From: Casuarius casuarius
Lineage: Eukaryota; Chordata; Aves; Casuariiformes; Casuariidae
NCBI GenBank assembly: GCA_003342895.1
Contig: PTFA01000042.1
Location: 248,001-312,000 of the forward strand
DNA length: 64,000 nucleotides
Reading direction: 5' to 3'
Shown here: in pieces, positions 13,301 through 25,502 of the stretch
How the letters are laid out: each line of letters begins with the position of its first letter
Numbering within the stretch: the first letter of the stretch is position 1
Notes under the pieces: generated by a model
What the model was told of the DNA's origin: nothing
Database searches by the model: none
The model's input: only the letters and a program-made list of their open reading frames with translations
Made by a program: the position numbers and the translations under genes

Positions 13301-16059
13301 GTACCTTTAGCAGAAATACACCTAGACAAATCTGACAGAGGAATTCCATGGAAAAGTAGGGAATGGAGAGTGTAAGGCAATCCTTCCTTCTAACGGAAGA
13401 TTCTTCTTACCTAAAAGGCATCGTACTTCCTTCTAAGACTGCTCACAAAGATCATTTGTAAAATAAAGTGATACCGTAATTTTAAATTACTGAAGATTCA
13501 GATTTGTTCTTAAGCCAAAGTATATTTTTAAACCGTCCATTCCTTGTTTAGTCACATACTTTACACTGCTGTGTTCTTTATGTTCTTTCAACACCTCTTT
13601 TGACTTGATACCCTCCTTTGCCTCATCAGCTCCAGTGTGGCATATGCGCCACCTTTTTTTTGAGACGGCCTTTAGCATGCATGACCATACAGGCATATAA
13701 TCCTGCTTAGTGTAGGCCTTTTAGAAAAACGTCACTTGACTAAATCTTGCGTACAGCCAACATAGTAAAGATTGTTTACTTTACTCACATTGGTTTTATT
13801 TCTTTTGTATGATTGTTAGTTACAAAAGACAACTGGTACTCAGCCATACTAGCCCACATTAAAGGTTCTTGAAGAATCCAGGAGTGTGTAAAAGCAATGC
13901 AAGGTATGTCACTTTGGAAGATGGTTAAAGTTTATGTGCCAGACCTACAGCTGGTGTTAACAAAAAAACAGACTTTCACCTGGCACAAATCTAGATAAGT
14001 GCCAATATCTACTTTGAATGTTGCTGACTGAGGAAAAGATAGCTTTTACAGTGCAGACTTCTCCATCTGCACGCACAATCTACAGCGTAAGTACTGTGAC
14101 TTCACAGCCTGAAGAAAGTGACAACCCTTGAGTAAGTGATCTGGAACCGCTACTCAGCGTATGGTTGCAGATCTGCTTTTACAGTGCATCAGCTTGTCAC
14201 TTTCATTTTGGGTGGAAATTAAGATGTCAGATTAAAGAAATGGAAACAAAGAAATATTAACACAATACATCTTACAAAAGTTAGACTGAAGGACTTAGAA
14301 AAATGATCCAAGAGACAGTGAAGCCTACCTGATGTAATGCAGCCACTCCCCATTAAAAAAAAAAAGAAATAGCCCATTCGGAACTCTCTCTTAAGCTAAC
14401 AAAAGAATCACTAAACAAGCAGGGATTTCCTGTCTGTCATCAGTTTTAATCTGGTATAATGACTATTAAGGAAAGCTATTGAAAAGTTCCTTTCTAATTT
14501 GCAGTGAAAATGAAACTGTTTTGTGTACAAGGGTTTCTTAGTTCACTGCTCAGGGTTGAATCAATTGTAGATCCCGCAAACCTCCTAGCTGTTTGATTTC
14601 TAGCTGCCTGGGCACTGGAAATAAAGAAAAGAAGAATTTCATTAGATTTACCATTCTAACAGTAATTCTTTAAAAAAAGCAGTATTACTACATGTATGGG
14701 TAAAATAATAGATAAAAGTATGCTTCTAAAAATGACACTCACTTGAACATACACGTTTTTCCCTACAGTTTCACCTGAGTTAGGCAAGTTCAGCCATTAT
14801 GCCCAAACATGAATGGAACTCCCCTCCCCTTTTACGCATACCTAACACTGCCAAAAATTACCAGGAAGATCTTGTTTGTACCTTCCCCAAAAACTTGCAG
14901 AAGAGCTAGAATGAAATGTAAAATTTCTCAGGGCTTATTCTGTATTTATGAGGTATGAATGCAATCTCATAATTGAAATGTAAACAAAATTGTTGAACTC
15001 TATTTGAACATCAAAATGATGGTGCTCATTCCTATTCATATTATTGGCAGCATCATTCACAACTGCCATTGTTAATGTTTTATTGAGGATATGCAGCTTC
15101 TGGAAGGAGGCTGCCTTCAGTGGCGTCTTTGAATAAACAGGGTTCATGGGGTTCACCCACTTCTAATCTGTCTAACAGAGAATTTACCTGCTTTTAATAT
15201 ACAGCAGAGTTGAGTTTTTTCACTTTTCCACTTTTCCACCTCTAGGGAACACCAGAGCAGTAAGTTTTTCTTTGCATTTCCCTTTAAGATGATACTGGGG
15301 AGAGGAAGCTACCCTCTGACTATTTGTAGCTGCAAGAAAGACCTGACATCTGCTCCAAGTTGTTCTGGGGAAGGGGGCAAATATCTAGCGAAGTCTCCAG
15401 TCCAGAAAATTCTCCAATCCTGACCAGGGCAACACACACCACTTTGTGAGATATCCCTAAAATAGCTTAGACTGAAATTGTACATGTACATGACATTGCA
15501 CAAAAACACTAGGCAAGACCTGAAAGCAGTATGTTTTTCGGGAGGAAAGCTATGTCCACATAGCACCAAGCATCCCATTTTGCCTTTCAAAAGGGCTACT
15601 AACAGTAATACCACACTGTTTTCAGTTCTAGCATTAGGTTGTCCTTTGCTAGCTGAAGGCTATCTCTTCACGTCAACTTGCTCCAAGGTATTTTTTGCCT
15701 TACTAGACATCTTATCTCCTCTTACATAGCACAGCACAGACCTTGATAGCTGGGTGACAAATCAGGCCTAAACTAGGAAAGGTCTCTCAGTAGGACACTT
15801 CCAGCAACTCACCCTCATATCAGCAGAGTTTCCACTATCAGAAGGTGCTTTAGCCATATTCAGCAAGTAAACAAAGTACACCACCAAAAAACTCCCTTAG
15901 GTCGGTAGCTTTGCAAAACGTCGGTTTAACATTCCCTAGCGTAAAAACGTTAAAAATCACATTGCTAACCAAGACGTCTAACTGGCAGCATTTCCCAACG
16001 CAGACCTCCCACCGCACAGCCAGAACAGTAGGACTGTTCCCCCAGCAAAACACAAGCAC
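10320..16059. other. Proximal upstream region, no gene recognised
   Basis: Non-coding DNA leading to the BACH1 promoter. It contains a possible degenerate 66-71 bp tandem array around 10880-11160 (which creates a 141-codon open frame on the plus strand at 10823-11248), a 22-bp perfect palindrome at 12014-12035 and a single N at 12298 in a T run. No exon of a neighbouring gene was identified. Confidence 0.65.
12014..12035. repeat. Perfect 22-bp palindrome
   Basis: The 22 bases read the same on both strands: half-site AAGCCCATTAT followed directly by its reverse complement, with no spacer. It could extrude as a small cruciform or be a dimeric binding site. Confidence 0.95.
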
Positions 16060-16074
16060 CCCCGCTCTCCCCGT

Positions 16075-16110
16075 GAGAGGCGGCACGAGAGGCGGCACGA
16101 GAGGCGGCAC
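16075..16110 (+). repeat. Three exact copies of a 12-bp unit in the CpG island
   Basis: The unit GAGAGGCGGCAC occurs three times head to tail at 16075-16086, 16087-16098 and 16099-16110. It is a small GC-rich minisatellite upstream of the promoter gap and may vary in copy number between individuals. Confidence 0.95.
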
Positions 16111-16225
16111 GCGAGACGCCCGCTGCCGCCGCTGCCCGCCGGTGGGCGCACCGCGCCGCGCACCCGCCGCTCCCCCAACGGCCGACAACGGCCGCGCTCG
16201 CGAGGGCGGGGGAGGGGCGGCAGCG

Positions 16226-16310
16226 NNNNNNNNNNNNNNNNNNNNNNNNNNNNNNNNNNNNNNNNNNNNNNNNNNNNNNNNNNNNNNNNNNNNNNNNNNN
16301 NNNNNNNNNN
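16226..16310. other. Assembly gap (85 Ns) inside the CpG island
   Basis: Eighty-five undetermined bases sit between two very GC-rich flanks, immediately upstream of the promoter boxes. The true gap size is unknown. Regulatory sites and even an alternative first exon could be hidden here. Confidence 1.
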
Positions 16311-16338
16311 GGCTGCGCGTCGGTGGGGAGCGCCGCGT

Positions 16339-16371
16339 CCAATCAGCGGGCGGGGTGCAGAGAGGGGCGGG
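16339..16371 (+). promoter_or_regulatory. CCAAT box with two GC boxes
   Basis: CCAATCAG starts at 16339 (NF-Y type). GGGCGGGG lies at 16348-16355 and GGGGCGGG at 16364-16371 (Sp1/KLF type). They sit about 50-100 bases before the probable BACH1 start site and just after the N gap, in the expected place for a TATA-less CpG promoter. The binding factors are inferred from motif match only. Confidence 0.65.
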
Positions 16372-16419
16372 AGGGGGACGGGGCGGCAAGGCGAGTAATG
16401 TTGTTGGGAGTCACCTGAC

Positions 16420-16604
16420 TGTTCTCGCCGCAGTCGGGCCGCAGGCTCTGTGGCAGGGACAGCCGAGTCAGGGGGAGCGGGAGGAGGAGGAAGAAGAAGA
16501 GGAGGAAGAGGAAGGCGGTGAGGCGGTGAAGGCGGCTGCCGTCCGGCCCCCCGCCGGCCCGCGGGTGTCAGTGCCCGCGCGGAGCGGCAGCGGAAGGCGC
16601 TGAG
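16420..16604 (+). other. BACH1: BACH1 exon 1 (non-coding, 5' end estimated)
   Basis: A strong donor, CTGAG followed by GTGAGC, lies at 16604/16605. The exon is GC-rich with a purine-rich run of GAG/GAA triplets at about 16478-16512. The transcription start is not visible in sequence; 16420 is a placeholder downstream of the CCAAT and GC boxes. The first in-frame coding exon is 12 kb downstream, so this exon is 5' UTR only. Confidence 0.65.
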
Positions 16605-18277
16605 GTGAGCGGCGCGGGGCCGTTCGGTGCCCGTTGGGACGGGCCGTTGGGCTGAAGGGGGGGCGAGGGCAGCACCATTCCAGTGGAGGAGGGGGGAGCG
16701 GAGGAGGCTGAGGCGTGTTTACAGGGGCGGTATTATTCAGTGTGTCCCCCCTCGCCCCCCCCGCGCTGTGCGGCCGGAGTGGCGGCCCGTCCCGCGGCGG
16801 GCGGGCGGGCGCTGTCGGACGCAGGGCGAGGGCGGCGGGATCCCGCGGCGGTGCGGGAGCTGGCGGCCCCGCCGCTCTCGCGGGGACGTCAGGCCGGCGC
16901 AGGGCGGGAGGTGCCGTGCGGCGGCGGCGCCCTGCCAGCGTCGGGCACCGGGCGGCGGCCTTGCTCCCCCGCGCCCCCCACGGCGGTATCGTGCCGTCAG
17001 GTATTTTCCCCCCCGAAGTCCGGCTCGGCGCGGCGCCAAGCGCCGCTGTGCTGTGGGCTCGGGCTTCCGATCGCTGTTCAGCGTCTCCTCCCGGTTTCAG
17101 CGGGTGCCCCTGTGCCCGTGCGCTCCAGTGACACAGGCGTGACTCTCCCAGTCTGCCCTCGCCGGCTTTGTGGGAAAGGGGCAACTCTGCAGCGCTGGAA
17201 ATCCAGCCGTAGCTGTGTTTTGCTTAGGCGAAACGTGCGTCTTGGGTCTTTAGTGTTTGTTACCCTTCGTGGAAGCCGAGGAAGACTTATTTTAGACGAT
17301 AAACAAAGAGATATAAATCCTGTCTGTCTTGTTCTGTACTGTGAAATCCTTGGCACGCTTCGGGGCATGTTGAAAATGAAGTAATTGTAAAAGAATCGTC
17401 ACCTGCTTTTCTATCGAATTATATTTGTTCTCCATTTCTAGCACTCTAGTATTACAGTAATCCTAAACCCATGCACAACCAGAGCTTCTGAAACACATGT
17501 TGAATATCTAATAATTAAAAACAAAAAAAAAAAGGAGAAGCAAACATTCTAGCAGTCAAAGATAACTGTATAAATATAATATGTATGTGATCATGCAATA
17601 ACTTTTGAAATTTAATTTGAGGCACATCAGAAAGGTGCATGAAAAAAATGTTTGACTGTAGTAGTGGAGTAATCATAACATAGGAGGAAACAGTGTAAAC
17701 TAAGGTTACATAGTATAATGAATACTCTAGTAATACAGTCTTTTATCTCAAAATAATACACCATACTGAAGAGAAAACAAATAAGAATCACCCTACCAAA
17801 CATGGTGAGTGCAGGTTAAAGCTGCTAAGATAAGCCACAAAATAAAATTTGGATCATGAGTTTAACTTTAAAGATGATATAAGCAGCATAGTTTCTCTTG
17901 TACTCTGTTACATATATGAGTAAAACTATGTGTGTAATAGCAAGTAGCGAGGCCCACAAATGGCAGACTTGTAGGGAGAAACAGTTGTTCCTATAAAACA
18001 GAATATCCACGTTGTATGTGTTTTGGAAAGCTTTGCTTCAAGCTAGCTCTAGTGGATCTTTAGATGTACTTTGTTAGATATACTTCTGGAGTACATTTTC
18101 CAGTTTAATTTCGTCCAAAAAGAACCCATCTTTTTCTAGTCCGAGACCATCCTGTGAACAAAATTACAGTAAGTGGAATGTTTGGGAAATTTGCTTTAGA
18201 AGCACTCTTCTGATTCTGACTGAAACGCTAATACAGAAGTTCAGGTTGCATCTACTATCGAGTATTTTATATTGAGA

Positions 18278-18314
18278 GAGAGTGTGCATGTGTGTGTGTC
18301 TTTATATATATAAT
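18278..18314 (+). repeat. GA/TG/TA compound microsatellite
   Basis: A GAGAGAGA run is followed by GTGTGTGTGT and TATATATATA with short interruptions, in BACH1 intron 1. Confidence 0.75.
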
Positions 18315-19131
18315 CATATATTGAGTATAAATTGAGTATTTTTTTACTCAAAACATGTAAGATCTTGTTGTAATATTGTTTGCTTAATAGGTTCTAAAAT
18401 CCTTCTGCTAAAGATATTTTGAGCAATAATAATGTTAAAATACAAAATATACAGGGTTGATTGTATCTGTGAAGAACAACACATTATTCTGTCATGACTT
18501 TCTGCTATTAAAATTGTCTAATATTAAAAAGTATACTCTGCATTCATTTAAATGTGGCACTATCTTTGGACACAGACTAGAGATGTCTTTGGGAGTAGAA
18601 TAGAGGTTGCTTCATACATTAGTTGAATGAGTCCTGGATAACTTTGCTCTATGGTTTAGGAAAAGGTAACTCAAGAGTGTTTTCATTTATAAATTTATTT
18701 ATAAATTTTATAAATTCCTCATAGGTTTCCTGGTACTCATGGACCTGTCTTTCTCACTGCACTGGGCATGTTGGTGTAAGAGGGAGGCATGGTAGGTTCG
18801 TCAAATAATTTGTGTATATCTGAGTGCTGGCTTTTTAGTTGTCCCTTAGAATTCTACTGCTGAAAGGTTCATGAAGAAGTTCTAGGAACTGAAAAATCCT
18901 ATGCGCTATTTATCTTTATAGCATGAGTACTGTCTATGTGCAACCTTATGTTAAACTATAGTTAACATGTTGATGCAAAAGCGGGTAGAGACAAAATCTC
19001 AAGTGAGCAAAAAATAACTGCTGAAGCAACTACTAAGTTGTGTGAATTCAGCCTAGTATGACCTAAGTAGTGATAATACATTAGGACCTCCTGCAGCTCC
19101 CCCCTCCCAGCTCAGAGATTAACACTTTGGA

Positions 19132-19146
19132 GGGAGGGAGGGAGGG
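19132..19146 (+). other. G-quadruplex motif (four GGG with 1-nt loops)
   Basis: Four GGG runs separated by single A bases at 19132-34, 19136-38, 19140-42 and 19144-46, preceded by GGA. It satisfies the usual G4 rule on the sense strand of intron 1, about 2.5 kb from exon 1. Confidence 0.75.
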
Positions 19147-21702
19147 AATCACTTGGCTGTAACAAATCATAAGCCGTATCACAGAAGTTTCTTCATCTCC
19201 AGCAGTATTCTGTATTTTTCAGTTAAGACCTCTTTTAGGGTGAAGGAAGGATTTGTTCTCTTTAGGTAATATGAAGGGAAATCGTAGTGAATGGTAGTTG
19301 GTCTAAATGTGAGTTAGCAGGTCAGAGTAAAGCTCAACTGACTGATCAGCTGCTGAAGCTTTAAAAAGAAGGGCAAATTGACTTTAGAAACATTAATGAA
19401 GTATGTTGGATGGAAGAGGTAGCTAAAATGCCTTCAGATGAGAGCACAGATCTTAAAGAATATTCAGGTAGTCTTTAGAATTGTGTTGAGATAGCGAGTT
19501 TGTGAGTTACTTATTTTAACTCTCAGATAATGTTTGTAGGAGTTTGGTTGGATTACGGTTTTGGCCTATTGGCTAATACTTTGATAAGTAAATAATGTTT
19601 GCTGTTCCTGTTTGCAGTCTTTATTAACCTAGATATTTAGTATGGTCCCATACCAAAAATACTTCTGTTCGTTTCAGTTTGTAAGGCTGTGGCTTTTAAC
19701 AGAGCCTGTCTGAGATAGGAAATGGTCTACAGTTTCCTGATGGGAAAACTGAAACTTTATGTGATTTGGTAGAGGTCTTTAGTAAAAAGTTACCCTTTGA
19801 AGTTGGCTCTTCTGCATCTTTTTTTCTGTATTATATAGATATTATCAATTCTGATCAAATGTACATATCCTTTTCTGTTTTCATAGAAATGTTTCTGAAG
19901 TTCTGTCTGATTTCTGAAATATTCTTAGAATTGTGTTTCAGTTTCACATGCTGCAGGGAAAAGCAGTTGTGGAAACAAATCAGAGGAGTTATTAAGCTAA
20001 CACCACAAACATTATGGAGATCATTCTTTGAAAAGTATTTTTGTTGACTTGCCGATATATTTGCTTTTCAGTTCTTTCAGGTTGTTTCTTGCCTCTTTCT
20101 AAGTCTAGTTAAAATCCATTAGAAGTACAGACAGTTAACTTACTATTCTTCATAAATATTTTAACATAGATACTTGTGAATGGATTCTGACATTCTGTAA
20201 AACAAAATAATTTGTGTGGTTAGTTTAACCATGGCAAAGTGTAGGATATGTAGATATGAATGCAAAGGTATTTGTCCTTTAAGCAAAGGCAAGAGTAGAC
20301 AGTAGACATTAGTTGTGTGTGCTTTATGTTATGCTAATTTATCTCTTATCCTAAGTGAGCATTTCGTAATCTAACCTAGTTCTCATTACAAAATCAATTT
20401 TTATTAGTATTTATTGAATTTTTTTGAGTTGAACCATGCCTTCATGAACTTTGTATGTCGTTGTTTGAGTACCAGTGGAAATGAAGGGTTGCAAGTGGTG
20501 GGATTCTGTCGTAAAGGAGGCTCTGAAGTTCCTTCACTCACAGTAATTTTTTTAGCACTGAAAAAAACCAAACTCTACAAAGTGATTTTTATCCCTGATC
20601 CCTGAAAAATTGATGCTTGATGACATATAAATCAAATGTCCTCTGACATGATGTTAAACTAGATTTTTTTTTAAACTATATATATATATTTTTTTTTCCC
20701 CAGGCTTTGGTGTGGACTACTTTGTATCATCTCACCGGAGAAGCTGTTCAAAACTCTTTGCTCTGTGGACAATTTCTGTGATGATATAATCTCACAATTT
20801 TTTTTCTTCTTTCTTTGAAATCCCAGCTTCTGGAGTCCTATCACTGCTAGGAATCTCAGCTTTTTTCTTTTTTCTCCCCCCCCCAATTCTCATATAGCTT
20901 GCAAATGTTAAAAAAAAGTGACTCGTAATCTGTTTTCCAGGTGTTAAGCCTTAAGACTGTCAGTGCAGACCTGTAACTCGCCAGACTTCAAATTCCTGTG
21001 GATTTTTTTTTTTTTTTTTTTTAATTTTCACTTGTGACTTGACAAGAGTCGAAGTGCTGTGGTAAGAATTATGTTGCGGAAGCACAATATAATTTTTTTT
21101 TTCAAATTTATTTATGGAATTAAGCTATGAACAGTATCAATACTTTCCAGGTGTTTAGACTAATAACAGAGTACAATTTAGAATTTCAATTATGAATGTG
21201 CTGATCATCTGAAGATGAGTCCTACTTTTTAAGAGGAGAAAGTATTGCTTTTATGAAGTAGAGCTTACTTTTTTTTGGTTTTAATCACTTTGTTCTTTTA
21301 AAATCTTTTTGAACTAAAGATGAAGAAAAAAGCATGAAAATGCTTGTTCATGCCTTGTCAGCATAACATAATGAATCAGCAGCTATTAACTGCTCTAGGC
21401 ATTCATCTGTAACATAACTTTATTTCCTTAAAAGGAGAGGTAGTTGGGGGAAGGACATAGATATAAAATTTTCCAAAAAAACCCCCTTTGCCTTGTATTT
21501 TGAATGAACTGTCTCATATCTAACCATCTTGTTTTAGCAGTAGTAAATGATAGTTGTTTCTTTGTGCATTACGTCTATGGATGATAGAACTCTATAAAGA
21601 AGAGAGTGAATGTAAAGTAAGAAACCGAGGGAGATAAGTGACTTGCTGAAAGTCACTCAATAGATCAGCACAAAAATCAGGGATAGCACCCAGTTTCTGT
21701 TT

Positions 21703-21732
21703 GGGCGGGTATTTTTGGGGGTGGGGGGAGGG
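21703..21732 (+). other. G-quadruplex motif in intron 1
   Basis: Five G runs (GGG, GGG, GGGGG, GGGGGG, GGG) within 30 bases, with loops of 1, 7, 1 and 1 nt, on the transcribed sense strand. This matches the standard quadruplex rule; formation in RNA or DNA is inferred. Confidence 0.7.
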
Positions 21733-24700
21733 AGAAGAGTGTTTTGTTTTGTTTTTTTAAGCTTTTTTTTTTCCTCTGTAATGCCTTTTTCAACTATTCA
21801 GGAATTTAAAAAGTGCAGTAATAAGATTACAGATAAGTTATAATCCCAGTGACTGCTGAGCAGACCTTCATTGTCTGTTGTCACTGAACACTATTAGATG
21901 GTGAATTAATCTTGCTGGTTTTGTTGTGATAATCATCAAAACTGAATTGGCATCTGCGTATCCAAGTTCAGCCGGCTCAGATGGCGGTGACAATAAAGGT
22001 GTCCTGCCTGAGTTCTGGAACTGTTGAGGAGGAACTTTCAAGAATTTTACTTGTATGCAAGCATGTGAAAATTACTGTGATTATTACAGAGGATTGATAT
22101 TCCATATGTATCAGTAAATGGTTGCCCACTAAGTCCTTGAAGAATAAAGAGCAGGTTTTTGTTCAGCTTTTTTTAGTAAATTCTGTAACTGAGGCCTAGA
22201 TCACTTACAGAGAATTTGTGGTAGCTGAAATCTTTTAAATTAAAAAAAAAAAAAATTCTTGTAGAATGGGTTGATTGGAGGTAGAGTCACGAAATTGATA
22301 CCTGAGTCTAGGAGTGAAAGATTAACTCTTCTGTTAAGACATCTCTGAAATTGATTTAATGACCATTTGAATAAATAAAAAGCTCTCTTTGTTCTTTACA
22401 AGAAAACACTGACTTCATAGGATATAACTTCTGTAGCTCGTTTTATTTGCTTGGTTCTTGCTAGGACTGACTATCTTTGGACAGATATCTTTTGATTCTT
22501 TAAGCTCTACAAAGATAATAGATATAAAGTTAACTTGAGCTCTTTTTTTTTTATAACGTGCCCCCCCCCTTGCTATTACGCTTACTGTAGTTGATTAGTA
22601 AATTAGGTACAGTTCTGTGTTTTATTTGAGAGTGAGTCTGACTTCTCCTTTCATGGATGTTCATTAGGCTTGGATGCTCGCTAGACTGAATGTTTGTGCT
22701 TTCCCATTGATGTAGGTGAAAATTAGACATTGAATTTCACCCCCCCCCTTCCCTCCAGGTCCTTAGATTTACCCCAAGTACTCAGATTGTCAATTTAGCA
22801 AATGGGCTACCTCTTTCCTGAAAGAACAAGCCTTCTGGGTAATGAAAATTTGATCATTATTGATTTCCATGGATTTGTATGCTCTGATTCCTTATTTTTA
22901 AGGACACTTGAAACACTTGAACTTGGCTTAGGCAAAAAGTAACTTGGCAAATGAATCATAGATGTGTCATAAATAAAAGCAGAAATGACAATAGTTTGCC
23001 ATCTCAGTCCTCTGTCTGTTTTAATTGCCATTTTAATATTTCTTCTGGCTGTTTGCCTGAACTGAGCTCCACAGGCTCTGAGACTTTTCTGTGACTCATT
23101 CATTCTTTCTAGTTAGGATTTTTTTTCTAACTCTAGCAGTGGATCTTTCCAGCTTCAGCTGGCCTGACATTCTCTTCAGTTGTAAAGCATGCCTCTTTGT
23201 TTGCTGAAATCTCTCACCTTTTTCTTTTTAGATTTTGTTTGTTTGAATGCAGACTAAAGGGCACTGAATTTACCTGTGTGTTAGCCATCCTGTTGCTCTT
23301 CTGAGTTATTCTGTGGTAGTTCCTGGTAGCTGTCATACAGGCAGAGACACTTCCAACTGTTATATTTGTGTTCTCAGTTCAAAGGGAGCAATGCAATATA
23401 CAGTAAAACAGCTGTAAGCATGCAAAATCAGTGTTATCTGTAAGTTATTGAAAAGCTTAGTTTTTAAGCATATGGTATTTGGGGGATTACCTAGCACTCA
23501 TGCAAAATAAATCTTCATTTAAAGTCTAAAAAAGTTGTTATTCAGTGCAGTGAATGAATATTGATCAGATTAATGTATTGTATTTATTTGTCAGTTCAGA
23601 TGATATTTATGATCCTGTATGTTTAGCATTTGTTATCATAAAATATTTTGGACAGAGCGTTGATGTTTTGGAAACAGAAAAGTTGTCTTTTTCTACAGAA
23701 AAGCTGGGGTTTTTTGATAGTTGGCCAGTGGCATCTGGATAAGTGCTGAAGGTAATGGCTACTGATGTTAAAATCTGCAGTGAGCTGATAGGTGGTACTT
23801 TATTGTTTTTAGGTTTCAAGTGCTGTCTTAGCATCCATACTCCATTGCTATTGCTTCTGGTTAGGTATATAAATTGGCCCTTTGAATGGGATACCCACTC
23901 ATGTAATCAGTCTTTTGCAACCACAGGGTTCTTAAACCTTCTCCCCCTTTCCCTCTGCCCCTCCAATAAAATTAGAGCTCTTATTGTGGAATAATACTTG
24001 CTAATAATGGCAGATTTTTTTGGTAAATTGTGAAGTTTGGGCTCAACAACAGAAAAAGACAAATACTCATTTGAGTGTACGTATACTGTGTGTTTTGCTA
24101 TTTGCGTAATGAGAAAATTACTATTCAGCACTAAATATATGAGGAAATGATACTGTGTCAAATTCTGACTTGTAGGAGTGGTTTCTTAGGAAGACTTACT
24201 GGGTGAGGCAGTACAAAACTCTTTCTGGACTCCGTAGTAGTGTAAATTTTCTTAGGAGACTATACTTCATCAAGCAGTTGTTTTGCCCTATCCTAAATGT
24301 ATGGAAGTAATGTGGTTTCTATGCCTGCTTTTGTGAGCTTCAGTGACAGCTTGATGCTTCAAAGCCTCGCTTCTGACTTAATACTTCTCTTGTTTACCAC
24401 AGGATATTAATTTGAGTGCAAACTTCTACATGGCAGGATCTCCTCTGTTGTAATAGTGCTGCTGAGCATGAAAGTTAGAGTTAATTTACCTTGTGTCAGT
24501 TTTTTATGTATGTGGGTGAGAAATACGTACTGTTATGAGTTTGTCCTAGTAATGTGTCCCTACTCCTACGTTATCTATTCCAAGATAATATTATCTATAA
24601 TTCTGTTCCTTCCGCAACTTAGTGACAACAGTTCCTTCTGTCTTTGTCTGGACTCAACCATAATGATTGTGTTATCCTTGGAATATATACATATATAAAT

Positions 24701-25464
24701 ATATAAATATTTTTAACATCACATGAGGTGACTTTATGGTTTATGTGAAGAGCTGCATCTTAGTGACCTCCCTCCATTTCCTTCACTCGCAGTCCCAGAT
24801 TTAGAGGATCATTTCATTAGCTTGTTTTATTCTGCAGTCAATGAGGAGGTAAGGAGCAACTTCTACCAATTGTAAGCACTCATGTGAACATATCCGAAGT
24901 CTAATTTTACTTAAAGCTACTTAAAATTGGCAATTACCTCTGTGTTTATAATGTAAATTAATGAAAAACTTCAAAATGTGTGAGGAAGAACGAGTCTGTA
25001 TTTTCTAGTGAACCTTGACAGGCATCTTGCTCTGATCTTTACACTGTGTATAAATAAACTTCTATTCCCTTTTTAGTGTTCTTAGTTCTGCAGTCCTAAC
25101 TTCTATTAAACTTGAAAGATTTTTGTATATTCTTGGGAAAAATAAAATACATATATTAAGTAAGTTTAAAATAGAGGTGTTTAAATCTGCTGAAGATGTG
25201 GTAATTTTACAGATAACTTGTTAGGCCTAGTTTTTCCCATTAAGTCATATGCTAGCAGGGGGGAAAAATGAGTGTAACTTCACTTTGGTAATGCACGGTA
25301 AAGTTCTATGGCCAGTACTTAAGAGAAAGTAGTTTTGCCCTTAGGCAAAACATTTTTTGATCTCACATTCACTGTCTGATAAAGGGAGCTTTATACTAAC
25401 ATGCTTGGTTGTATTTTCAAAGTAGAACTTCATTCATCCAGCTGCAGGTGCTCCTTTTGGAGGT

Positions 25465-25502
25465 TTTTGTGTATATGTGTGCATGTATATATATATATAA
25501 GC
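25465..25502 (+). repeat. TG/TA microsatellite
   Basis: Alternating TGTGTATATGTGTGCATG runs into a (TA)6-7 block in BACH1 intron 1. Confidence 0.75.

Larger units (their letters stand above)
16060..17180. promoter_or_regulatory. BACH1: CpG island and promoter region of BACH1
   Basis: This is the only long GC- and CpG-rich block in an otherwise AT-rich window. It spans about 1.1 kb, covers exon 1, and runs into intron 1. It is broken by an assembly gap of 85 Ns. GC boxes, an NF-Y CCAAT box and the lack of a clear TATA box fit a broad housekeeping-type promoter. The CpG richness extends several hundred bases upstream of the likely start, so a divergent transcript is possible but is not shown by the sequence. 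Long open frames here on both strands are by-products of high GC and are not called as genes. Confidence 0.9.

Noticed and set aside
15911..16603. 230-codon open frame across the CpG island (plus strand), and other 100-240-codon frames at 16468-17384 on both strands
   Set aside because: GC-rich DNA is poor in stop codons. The products are low-complexity R/P/G/A sequences, one crosses 85 Ns, and exon 1 splices out in the middle.
20704..21060. Possible extra 5' UTR exons in intron 1 after pyrimidine tracts ending in CAG (20700-20703, 20935-20940)
   Set aside because: Acceptor-like sequences are common, and there was no paired donor or recognised exon sequence to support a call.
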